DNA from: Colwellia sp. 20A7
Lineage (GTDB): Bacteria > Pseudomonadota > Gammaproteobacteria > Enterobacterales > Alteromonadaceae
Assembly (NCBI RefSeq): GCF_009832865.1
Contig: NZ_CP047130.1
Location: forward strand, 744,001-808,000
Reading direction: 5' to 3'
Length of the DNA stretch: 64,000 nt
The position numbers and the translations under genes are program-made. The notes beneath the pieces were generated by a model. It did no database searches. It was not told the DNA's origin and was given only the letters and a program-made list of their open reading frames with translations. The number at the start of each line of letters is the position of its first letter. The stretch's first letter is position 1. This document shows, in pieces, positions 27,285 through 34,693 of this stretch.

Positions 27285-27841
27285 AAAACTATATAATGAC
27301 ATTTATCTTACTGACTATGGCAGTTGCAATTTATCTGCAAACTTCATTAGTTGAATTAAGCGAAACAATAGCCGTTACCGTATTGAAAAATAAAGATGAA
27401 ATAAAATCAGTACACCAAGAAAGAAATATTAGTAAAAGTAAAGAATATTACTTAGATCAGATAAGTTTCCAAGCAAATGGAAATCATTTATATCATCATG
27501 CACATGGAAATATTGGTTATAAAGAACACTACTTTATTGATTTTAATAGCTCGTTTACTACTAAAGATAGCGCGGTTTATCAATTTAGCATTTCATCAGA
27601 CGATGGCTTTGCTTTATATATTGATAATAAATTGATTTGTCAGCATGCCAATGATCGCCCACTAACCAAAAGTATGTGTAGTGTAGAGCTAAAAGCAGGT
27701 GCTCACGATTTTAAACTCAATTATTTTCAAGGTTATGGTAATGTTGGTTTAGTAGCTCTTTACAAGGATATAAAAGAACATCAGTTTCAACCTGTGGGTT
27801 TAGATAGCAATAACCTATCATTTAACCGTCAAAATCATTAA
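27281..27841 (+). CDS. Membrane-anchored PA14-domain protein
   Basis: A 186-residue protein starting at the ATG at 27281, which overlaps the PMT stop. An N-terminal membrane anchor or signal (NYIMTFILLTMAVAIYL) is followed by a short linker and a PA14 domain. The domain is recognised by FSISSDDGFALYIDNKLI, a paired Cys (ICQ...MCSVE) and LKAGAHDFKLNYFQGYGNVG. PA14 domains bind carbohydrates in adhesins and glycosidases. A small anchored PA14 protein at the end of a glycosylation unit might present or hold the acceptor glycan; this is inference. No neighbour follows on this strand. Confidence 0.82.
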   Translation: MKNYIMTFILLTMAVAIYLQTSLVELSETIAVTVLKNKDEIKSVHQERNISKSKEYYLDQISFQANGNHLYHHAHGNIGYKEHYFIDFNSSFTTKDSAVYQFSISSDDGFALYIDNKLICQHANDRPLTKSMCSVELKAGAHDFKLNYFQGYGNVGLVALYKDIKEHQFQPVGLDSNNLSFNRQNH

Positions 27842-27853
27842 TCGAATTAATTT

Positions 27854-27945
27854 TTACTCATTTACTCTCATTTTCTTCTCATTGTGCATATTGGTTTAAA
27901 GGTTTTATGCACAAAGAGTTTAAGAGGCGCTATGCTTTAGAGAAA
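27854..27945 (-). repeat. Single inverted, diverged copy of the 126-bp repeat
   Basis: Read on the minus strand it contains TCTAAAGCATAGCGCCTCTT, AACTCTTTGTGCATAAA and a TGAGAAGAAAATGAGAGTAA segment, in the same order as the array units at 30769-34413. It lies some 2.8 kb from the array, on the far side of the yjbH-like gene. Confidence 0.7.
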
Positions 27946-28187
27946 CCAAATTGACGTTTAATTTTTTATAAGTGTAGCGAAGCGCCTCGGTGTTCTCTGT
28001 GGTTAATGTTCTTGATTTTCACCACCGAGGCGCTTCACTATCGATGTAGGGGGTAATTCATTGCCCCATTTTATTTGAAATGACTTTGATTTTTTGTCAG
28101 AATAATTTCTAACCTACATTTTAAAACCAAATCCGCGCGAACAGGACAATATGCGTCAGGACAATGTGCTCCTGCAGTGTCTAATAA

Positions 28188-28270
28188 GGTACGGCCTGTA
28201 CCGTCTGCATTGTCTAATCAGTTGCATCCCTGCAACGCAAGTTCCCGCCTACAATGGATCAATTGTAGGC
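28188..28270 (-). terminator. Cluster of three hairpins after the yjbH-like gene
   Basis: GGTAC-GGCCT-GTACC (28188-28202), GTTGCA-TCCC-TGCAAC (28221-28236) and GCCTACAAT-GGATCA-ATTGTAGGC (28247-28270), all perfect. The last is 17 bases past the stop. None has a good U-tract, so their role as terminators is only likely. Confidence 0.4.
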
Positions 28271-28286
28271 TATCCGCCCACTCTTA

Positions 28287-30458
28287 TTACATACGATCCC
28301 TATTAAAATAAGCTTGATCTAAATTATGGTAAAGTATCGGCTCAGTCCCATAACCTAAAGTAATGTTATTATCAGTATCACCTATTTTAGTTTCTAACAT
28401 ATAAGTCCATTGTTCTATGCCTTTTACTTGAACACCGTAGGTTTTTTTCATAGATTTAGACATATTCAAAGGAATGCTAAAACCAATACCAATAAATTCT
28501 TCAGTTATACTGCTATTTGCAAACTTAGAACGTCGATATTCAATGGCAATATTAGCATCACCAAACCAGTGTTTTGAATTTAAGGTGAAGCCTTTATCGC
28601 CTTGCCAATATTCTCCACCTTTAACTTCAACATCCCAATTATAAGCTTTGAACCTATGTCGATATTTTAGTAGTTTCATGTTATGTTTTTTATTAGTATA
28701 TTTATCTTTATAATCACTATAAACAAATGAAACGCGATGTTTTTGATTACTTGATTGCCAACGTGTTTCATTTTGCCAGCCTTTAGCATCATATAAAATT
28801 TGACCTAAAGTAAATTTGGTTGCGGTATTATAGGGCAGCATAAATGTTTGATGAAACAAGCGGCGATCTATGCCTTCTCGCAAGCCCCACCAACGGTAAA
28901 ATGGTGCCCCTTTTTCAAAGTTCTGACTATCGGCAATATTATCAGAAAAATGACGTATATCTATCACGCCACCGTCCCACAAAGACATTTGTAAATTGCT
29001 GCTTAATAACAATTGATAGTCAAATGCACCAAATTCTGTTCCCAAATTACTGACTAGAGCAGGAGAAAGAGTTAATCGCGGAACAAAGTGAGTTGACTCA
29101 ATATCTTGGACATGCCAAACGGTATTATCGGCTACCTCAATATTGTCGGCTTTTATCCAAAAACAGTCAGCTGATAACGAATAACAACGTTTATTTAGTT
29201 GGTACACAGGTAAGCCGTAATTAGTTAATGTTAAGGAAGCTTTGGTGTTACCTGTGATCATATCAATATAATCAGTAACAATTTCAATGGCATCATACTC
29301 GTTGCGGTTATATAGGTTGTTTTCTAATTCCACCACTAAATTACCATTGTTTTCTCCCACTGACACAGATTCGAAACCATGATTGATCAGCTTATTACTT
29401 AATAACATCATATTGGCAGGTGTAGATGCCGGTGTTAAATCATCTTCATTATTTAATGGTTTTTTAGCTAATTGTGATCGGTTTTTAGTAGAGGTTTTAT
29501 TGTCACTGTTATTTTTTTGAACAAGCTGGCTATCTAGTGCCGTTTCTTGTTGTTGATTTTCTTGTTTGTGACTTTCATGTTGAACCGACTCATTTTGACG
29601 TTTGCCTAGACTTAATGCGTAATCACTACTGGCTGGGCGGTTATTATCTGTACCGCCAATAGGTATAGTAATGCCCGCTGAAAACCAAGGGTCTTCTTTA
29701 TAATTATCTTTGTCTGATGTATATAATTGTGTAGTAAAGTGAGCTTGCCAATTGTTAGGTAACCACTGCGATGTTTTTGGAGTCAAAAATTTTACACCAA
29801 CACTGACAGCATTGGCATCATACTCACTCACTACTTGTAAGTAATCTAACGGTTGCCATTCTATCGAGCCAAACACACCATCCATGTAACCAATCGTATT
29901 ATCAGCTTTACCAAGACCTAAGTTAACTCTGGCGTTGCCCCAGTTATCTAGGTTGAAAGATTTTGAAGCCGTAATATAATAGAATCGATTATGTACTGCA
30001 GCGCCACCAATATCTTGACCACCCACCGCTAGCTCAAACATATCTTTAGGTATAAAAGGAATATTCCACTTCATCGATGCAGATAAATCCCTAAAGTTAC
30101 CGCAATCGTTTTCGGTATACATATTACAGCGCCATGTTTGGGTAGAAAACTGACCAACAAACTCCAACTGTGGCAATAAACCCACAGCAAACTTTAAATC
30201 GTCCGCTTTTACAAAGCCGCCATCATTTCCTCTTTCAGAAAAAAAAGTATCGCTATAACTAAAGGTGAAGTTGCCATAGTCGGTCACTGAAGCATTGGGG
30301 GTATTGAGTACGCCGGTGAAACCTTGATTAGAAAATAATGAATCAACGAGGTCATCACTATCGGCATGACAAAAAAGTGGCATGGAAGTCGCTAAAATTG
30401 TGCATAATTTAATAAGTTTACTGGTCAAAATATTAAGTTCCTTGGTGCGTATATGCAT
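28287..30458 (-). CDS. YjbH-like outer-membrane protein
   Basis: A 723-residue secreted protein of the YjbH (DUF940) group. A signal peptide ends near CHADS, and the mature part starts SLFSNQGFTGVLNTPNASVTDYGNF, the family's hallmark, followed by alternating beta-strand sequence as in a barrel. A Ser/Gln/Asn-rich linker lies near residues 285-345. The C-terminal half ends with barrel-like strands (ITLGYGTEPILYHNLDQAYFN). E. coli YjbH belongs to yjbEFGH, an exopolysaccharide-linked operon, but yjbE, F and G are absent here. GGAG lies 5 bases before the ATG. It is divergent from the exopolysaccharide locus across the repeat array. Confidence 0.82.
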   Translation of the reverse strand: MHIRTKELNILTSKLIKLCTILATSMPLFCHADSDDLVDSLFSNQGFTGVLNTPNASVTDYGNFTFSYSDTFFSERGNDGGFVKADDLKFAVGLLPQLEFVGQFSTQTWRCNMYTENDCGNFRDLSASMKWNIPFIPKDMFELAVGGQDIGGAAVHNRFYYITASKSFNLDNWGNARVNLGLGKADNTIGYMDGVFGSIEWQPLDYLQVVSEYDANAVSVGVKFLTPKTSQWLPNNWQAHFTTQLYTSDKDNYKEDPWFSAGITIPIGGTDNNRPASSDYALSLGKRQNESVQHESHKQENQQQETALDSQLVQKNNSDNKTSTKNRSQLAKKPLNNEDDLTPASTPANMMLLSNKLINHGFESVSVGENNGNLVVELENNLYNRNEYDAIEIVTDYIDMITGNTKASLTLTNYGLPVYQLNKRCYSLSADCFWIKADNIEVADNTVWHVQDIESTHFVPRLTLSPALVSNLGTEFGAFDYQLLLSSNLQMSLWDGGVIDIRHFSDNIADSQNFEKGAPFYRWWGLREGIDRRLFHQTFMLPYNTATKFTLGQILYDAKGWQNETRWQSSNQKHRVSFVYSDYKDKYTNKKHNMKLLKYRHRFKAYNWDVEVKGGEYWQGDKGFTLNSKHWFGDANIAIEYRRSKFANSSITEEFIGIGFSIPLNMSKSMKKTYGVQVKGIEQWTYMLETKIGDTDNNITLGYGTEPILYHNLDQAYFNRDRM

Positions 30459-30768
30459 GTTGCTCCGTCTTCAATATAATATAATAAACCATTAGTAATT
30501 ATGAAGAATGAAAATCAGTGAAATAATACACATAATCATGTGTAATGCCTACCCTGAATTTTACAGTATTGTATATTAAAGCAATATATTTGACGTTTTT
30601 GAAAACCAATCTCACAGTAGTGAATTTTAGGTATCAAATCACGTTAAACGAAGATAACTTTTACTTCATCAGGTGTATCTGTTTGCGTCAGTGTTTTACC
30701 CACTTGACTTTTTTGACCATCGGTTGTAATTAGCTTGTTTTTTCGATTGAGTGGGCGGGGCCTCATAA
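30459..30768. other. Upstream region of the yjbH-like gene
   Basis: A/T-rich and without a supported frame. It contains the promoter of the minus-strand yjbH-like gene and passes into the tandem array at about 30769. Confidence 0.35.
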
Positions 30769-31555
30769 CCTCTTTGTGTGTAAACCCCTTAAAGCACTTG
30801 CACAATGAGAAGGGAATGAGGGTAAATGAGAAAACATTAACAATAAACCTAAAACCTGTTTTTTGTCTTCTCTAAAGCGCAGCGCCTCTTCACCTCTTTG
30901 TGTATAAAACCCTTAAAGCACTTGAACAATGAGAAGAGAATGAGGGCAAATGAGAAAACATTAACAATAAACATTCAACCACGTCAGTCTGTCTTCTCTA
31001 AAGCGCAGCGCCTCTTACCCTCTTTGTGCCTAAAGCCCTTAAGGCGATCTTCACAATGAGAAGAGAATGAGAGTAAATAAGAAAACATTAACAATAAACA
31101 TTAAACCTGTTTTTTGTCTTCTCTAAAGCGCAGCGCCTCTTAACCTCTTTGTGCCTAAAGCCCTTAAGGCGATATTCATAATGAGAAGAGAATCGGGGCA
31201 AATGAGAAAACATTACACAATAAACCTAAAACCTGCTTTTTGTCTTCTCTAAAGCGCAGCGCCTCTTAAACTCTTTGTGCATAAAGCCTTTAAACCACTT
31301 GCACAATGAGAAGAGAATGAGAGTAAATGAGAAAACATTAACAATAAACATTCAACCACGTCAGTCTGTCTTCTCTAAAGCGCAGCGCCTCTTACCCTCT
31401 TTGTGCCTAAAGCCCTTAAGGCGATCTTCACAATGAGAAGAGAATGAGGGCAAATGAGAAAACATTAACAATAAACATTCAACCACGTCAGTCTGTCTTC
31501 TCTAAAGCGCAGCGCCTCTTAACCTCTTTGTGCCTAAAGCCCTTAAGGCGATATT
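30769..31555 (+). repeat. 126-bp tandem repeat array, block 1 (six units plus part)
   Basis: The marker TCTAAAGCGCAGCGCCTCTT recurs at 30871, 30997, 31122, 31248, 31374 and 31501, a period of 125-127. Each unit runs CCTCTTTGTG, TAAAGCCCTTAA, CAATGAGAAGAGAATGAG, AAATGAGAAAACATTA, a variable part (AAACCTAAAACCTG or AACATTCAACCACGTCAGT), then GTCTTCTCTAAAGCGC. Two alleles of the variable part alternate irregularly. The last unit is cut by the IS3-family element at 31556. Confidence 0.92.
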
Positions 31556-31586
31556 TGACCTGGTCAAGTAAATTCAGACACCCTAG

Positions 31587-32423
31587 TTAAGCTAATTTTT
31601 CTAACTCATTAATTTTCAATTCAAAATCATTAGGGCTTTGATACCCTAAGTAAGAGTGTAGTCGGTTACTGTTGTACCACATGGTTATGTAATTCATTAT
31701 ATCTTGTTGAGCTTCATAGCGTGTTTCATAATTTTTCCAGTGAACACGCTCTTGCTTTAGGCTGCCAAAGAAGCTTTCAGCAACGGCATTATCCCAACAG
31801 CAACCCTTTTTACTCATACTACCAATAAAGCCATTGTTATTGAGTAATTGTCTATACTGGTGACTTGCGTATTGAACACCTTGATCGGAATGAACAATAA
31901 GTCCTTTCTCAGGGCTTCTTTGCCAAATAGCCATTGTTAGTGCATCACAGACAAGTTGAGCTTTCATTCTCGACCCCATGCTCCAACCAACAACTTTACG
32001 AGAGTACAAGTCAATAACAACGGCTAAATAGAGCCAACCTTCTGCTGTCCAAATGTAAGTAATATCACCGACAAATGCTTGATTTGCTTGCTCTATGGTA
32101 AAGTTTTGTTCAAGTTCATTTTTATAAAGTGGCTTATTGTGAGCACTATTAGTAGTGACTTTATATTTCTTTTTATAGCGAACCCAAACATTTGCCTCTT
32201 TCATTAATTTGGCTACTTTCCATCGACTGATAGGAAAACTCAAAGCATTCAGTACCGCTTTAATACGCCTTTCGCCATAAGTATTGTCACTGAATTTGGC
32301 AATATCCTTTATTAACTCAATCATTTCTTGATGTGTTGCATTATTTGTTTTACTTGTATTACGTTTCTGATAACTATAATAATTATTAGTTTTCACGCCC
32401 AATACGCGGCACATTAATACCAC
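31587..32423 (-). CDS. IS3-family transposase OrfB (catalytic part)
   Basis: The open frame listed is 278 residues; as part of the frameshift product it continues upstream in frame to the slippery site with SDGLLCKRNEVKYSFITHHK, the usual start of OrfB. The DDE integrase core is complete: GDITYIWT (D), VVIDLYSRKVVGWS, HSDQGVQY (D) and ESFFGSLKQERV (E). The product cuts and joins the element ends. All motifs are present, so the element could still be active. Confidence 0.93.
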   Translation of the reverse strand: MVLMCRVLGVKTNNYYSYQKRNTSKTNNATHQEMIELIKDIAKFSDNTYGERRIKAVLNALSFPISRWKVAKLMKEANVWVRYKKKYKVTTNSAHNKPLYKNELEQNFTIEQANQAFVGDITYIWTAEGWLYLAVVIDLYSRKVVGWSMGSRMKAQLVCDALTMAIWQRSPEKGLIVHSDQGVQYASHQYRQLLNNNGFIGSMSKKGCCWDNAVAESFFGSLKQERVHWKNYETRYEAQQDIMNYITMWYNSNRLHSYLGYQSPNDFELKINELEKLA

Positions 32424-32461
32424 TGACCAGATCTTCTTATGATGGGTAATAAACGAATATT

Positions 32462-32806
32462 TTACTTCGTTTCTTTTGCAAAGAAGACCGTCGCTTTTTT
32501 TAATATATCGCGCTCCATTTCTAGGCGTTTGACTTGCGCTTTTAATTGACGATTTTCTTCTTGATCGGGTGTCAGTTTTCCATTACCTCGAAAAGCTTGA
32601 CCATCTTCATTTTCAGCTTCTTTGATCCAGCGGCCGAGCATTTGATTTCCAATCCCTAGATTCCTGCTAGCTTCAGAAATACTAATGTTTTGATCTCTGA
32701 CTAAAGAGATAGCATCAAGTTTAAATTCCTTGGAATATTTTTTACGTGTTGTCATTTTCATTCTCCGGTTAAGTTCATTATTCCTTAACTGGGGTAGTCG
32801 AATCAA
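32462..32806 (-). CDS. IS3-family transposase OrfA
   Basis: A 114-residue DNA-binding part with the helix-turn-helix YSKEFKLDAISLVRDQ and ISEASRNLGIGNQMLGRW, then a leucine-zipper-like helix ending ERDILKKATVFFAKE. The likelier start is the ATG giving MKMTTRKKYSKEF or MTTRKKYSKEF. A seven-A slippery run followed by G (minus strand, 32494-32501) near the end permits a -1 shift into OrfB, and the frames fit this exactly. Confidence 0.9.
   Translation of the reverse strand: MIRLPQLRNNELNRRMKMTTRKKYSKEFKLDAISLVRDQNISISEASRNLGIGNQMLGRWIKEAENEDGQAFRGNGKLTPDQEENRQLKAQVKRLEMERDILKKATVFFAKETK
32494..32501 (-). other. Programmed -1 frameshift site AAAAAAAG
   Basis: Seven A's and a G on the minus strand, in the codons TTA AAA AAA GCG of orfA. 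A -1 shift gives AGC GAC GGT and continues open through orfB. This is the usual way IS3-family OrfAB transposase is made. Confidence 0.8.
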
Positions 32807-32822
32807 TTAAACCACGTCAATT

Positions 32823-32988
32823 CATAATGAGAAGAGAATCGGGGCAAATGAGAAAACATTAACAATAAACATTCAACCACGTCAGTCTGTCTTCTCTAAA
32901 GCGCAGCGCCTCTTCACCTCTTTGTGTATAAAACCCTTAAAGCACTTGAACAATGAGAGGGAAATGAGAGCAAGTGAGAAAATATTAT
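32823..32988 (+). repeat. 126-bp tandem repeat array, block 2
   Basis: Resumes directly after the IS3 target duplication with the second part of the unit that block 1 had begun, then one further unit up to about 32988. Its later bases (GAGAGGGAAATGAGAGCAAG) diverge more than block 1. Confidence 0.85.
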
Positions 32989-33028
32989 TATTCGTTTTCA
33001 GGTAAATTGAACCGTTTAACACCATTAA

Positions 33029-33084
33029 TGTGAGCTTACGGCAGCCTAGCTCAACTTCGTGAGCTAGGCTGCCGTAAGCTCACA
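33029..33084. repeat. 25-bp perfect inverted repeat (hairpin)
   Basis: Arms 33029-33053 and 33060-33084 are exact complements (left arm starts TGTGAGCTTACGGCAG) around the 6-base loop ACTTCG. A further direct copy of CTGCCGTAAGCTCAC lies at 33619-33633, beyond the IS66 remnant. The arms include GTAAGC, which resembles IS66-type ends, so they may be remains of element termini. Confidence 0.75.
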
Positions 33085-33109
33085 TACGAAAGAAGAAAAG
33101 TTAACCCCG

Positions 33110-33541
33110 AGCGCAAGACTGGCCTATCATCAAACGCATTCAGCGCCCATCATGGAAGCCATAAAATTGTGGGGAGAAACGCATTTAGCCAATGAAACCG
33201 TTGAAGAAAACAGTGGCCTAGGCAAAGCTATTCGCTACTTTATCAAACATTATGTCGGACTGAGTTACTTTTGCAGCACTGAAGGAGTAAAAATCGACAA
33301 TAATCGTATTGAAGCGATGCTCAAAATTGTGGTGAGAGACAGAAAAAACGCGATGTTCCACAAAACCTTACTGGGGGCAACGATTGGGGATGTCATTACC
33401 TCGGTCATCGCGACGGCAAGTGAGGCGGGTATTAATGTCTTTGACTACTTCACCACCTTACAACGAGAAAAAGAGCAGGTAAAAAAGACCCCTGAAGATT
33501 ATTTACCCTGGAATTATCTCGCTAAAAATTCAATCACCTAA
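33110..33541 (+). pseudogene. IS66-family transposase, C-terminal remnant
   Basis: Only about 143 residues of a ~500-residue TnpC survive. Readable family sequence starts at about 33110 (SARLAYHQTHSAPIMEAIKLW) and includes NRIEAMLKIVVRDRKNAMF, TLLGATIGDVITSVIATA and the end LPWNY. No catalytic N-terminal part or accessory tnpA/tnpB genes are nearby, so it cannot transpose on its own. Its arrival split the repeat array between blocks 2 and 3. Confidence 0.85.
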
Positions 33542-33753
33542 AAAAACCAAACACGATGATTTAGGCTTTACCGCCTAGGTCAAGCTGTACCTGAAAAAAT
33601 CGTGATGTCACGCTACGCTGCCGTAAGCTCACTTCAATTGCACAACCAATTACTTTTTGTGTTAGTAAATCAGCTTCCATAACTATCCTTAACACTGAAA
33701 CATTGAAACAAATAATCTAGCTCTTTTGTCTTACTCAGTTTAGCACCTTTTTA
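33542..33753. other. Sequence between the IS66 remnant and repeat block 3
   Basis: Contains the outlying copy of CTGCCGTAAGCTCAC and about 110 A/T-rich bases with no recognised content. It may be the former end of the IS66 element and its target. Confidence 0.35.
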
Positions 33754-34413
33754 CCTCTTTGCTTATAAAGCCCTTAAACCATTTGCACAATGAGAAGAGA
33801 ATGAGGGTAAATGAGAAAACATTAACAATAAACCTAAAACCATGTCAGTTTGTCTTCTCTAAAGCGCAGCGCCTCTTGGCCTCTTTGTGCATAAAGCCCT
33901 TAAGCCACTTGCACAATGAGAAGAGAATGAGAGTAAATGAGAAAACATTACACAATAAACCTAAAACCTGCTTTTTGTCTTCTCTAAAGCGCAGCGCCTC
34001 TTAAACTCTTTGTGCATAAAGCCTTTAAACCACTTGCACAATGAGAAGAGAATGAGAGTAAATGAGAAAACATTACACAATAAACCTAAAACCTGCTTTT
34101 TGTCTTCTCTAAAGCGCAGCGCCTCTTAAACTCTTTGTGCATAAAGTTCTTAAACCACTTGCACAATGAGAAGAGAATGAGGGTAAATGAGAAAACATTA
34201 ACAATAAACCTAAAACCTGTTTTTTTGTCTTCTCTAAAGCGAAGCGTCTCTTAACCTCTTTGTGCCTAAAGCCCTTAAGGCGATATTCACAATGAGAAGA
34301 GAATGAGGGCAAATGAGAAAACATTAACAATAAACATTCAACCACGTCAGTCTGTCTTCTCTAAAGCGCAGCGCCTCTTACCCTCTTTGTGCATAAAGTC
34401 CTTTAAGCCACTT
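33754..34413 (+). repeat. 126-bp tandem repeat array, block 3 (five units plus part)
   Basis: Unit starts fall at 33754, 33880, 34005, 34130, 34255 and 34382 (period 125-127), in the same orientation and consensus as block 1. One unit has CGAAGCGTCTC in place of CGCAGCGCCTC. Two open frames of ~80 residues run through the units, but only because 126 is a multiple of 3; I do not call them genes. Confidence 0.92.
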
Positions 34414-34693
34414 GCGAATAACAGGCTGCGATCTTACAAATAAGAATTTGATAAATGGTTTGTGTCTTTTTACACAATAAAACAAATATTTACGATAAAA
34501 GGGTGTTTTATATTTGTTAAATAAGCGTAGCTATGGCATTATCTACACCGTTTTTTTTGGTCGATGATCCTATCTGTAATAACATTTAATAACTCGAACT
34601 GTTTAGGAAGTTTACGGTTAGCACTTTACGCTTCACGGTTTATACTCAACAGCAATTGATTGCGATAATTTATCAGGATGTGTGTTCAATAAT
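34414..34693. other. Upstream region of the exopolysaccharide locus
   Basis: About 280 A/T-rich bases between the array and wzi, which should hold the promoter of the first export genes. I see no ops/JUMPstart element (GGCGGTAG) and no clear sigma-54 box. Confidence 0.35.

Larger units (their letters stand above)
27842..28286. other. Intergenic region with a repeat copy and three hairpins
   Basis: It holds one inverted copy of the 126-bp repeat (27854-27945), a CACCGAGGCGCTTC-type inverted pair around 27985-28040, and three small perfect hairpins at 28188-28270 just beyond the yjbH-like stop. No gene is supported. Confidence 0.5.
31556..32819 (-). mobile_element. Intact IS3-family insertion sequence, 1,264 bp
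   Basis: The left end begins TGACCTGGTCAAG and the right end, read inward, begins TGACGTGGTTTAA; the imperfect inverted repeat runs about 36 bases to ...AGTTAAG. A 3-bp target duplication ATT (31553-31555 and 32820-32822) flanks it. Removing the element and one ATT restores the uninterrupted repeat unit GCGATATTCATAATGAG, as seen at about 31169-31185. Transposase genes orfA and orfB are open and linked by a -1 frameshift site. Confidence 0.93.

Noticed and set aside
33759..34345. Open frames of about 80 residues running through the 126-bp repeats on both strands
   Set aside because: The unit length is close to a multiple of 3, so frames stay open by chance; no ribosome binding site, frames differ between blocks, and a stop appears when units are 125 or 127 long.
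30769..34413. CRISPR array
   Set aside because: Units are 126 bp and largely identical throughout, with no short repeat/unique spacer pattern and no cas genes nearby.
34414..34693. RfaH-dependent ops/JUMPstart element before the exopolysaccharide genes
   Set aside because: I found no GGCGGTAG-type sequence in this stretch.
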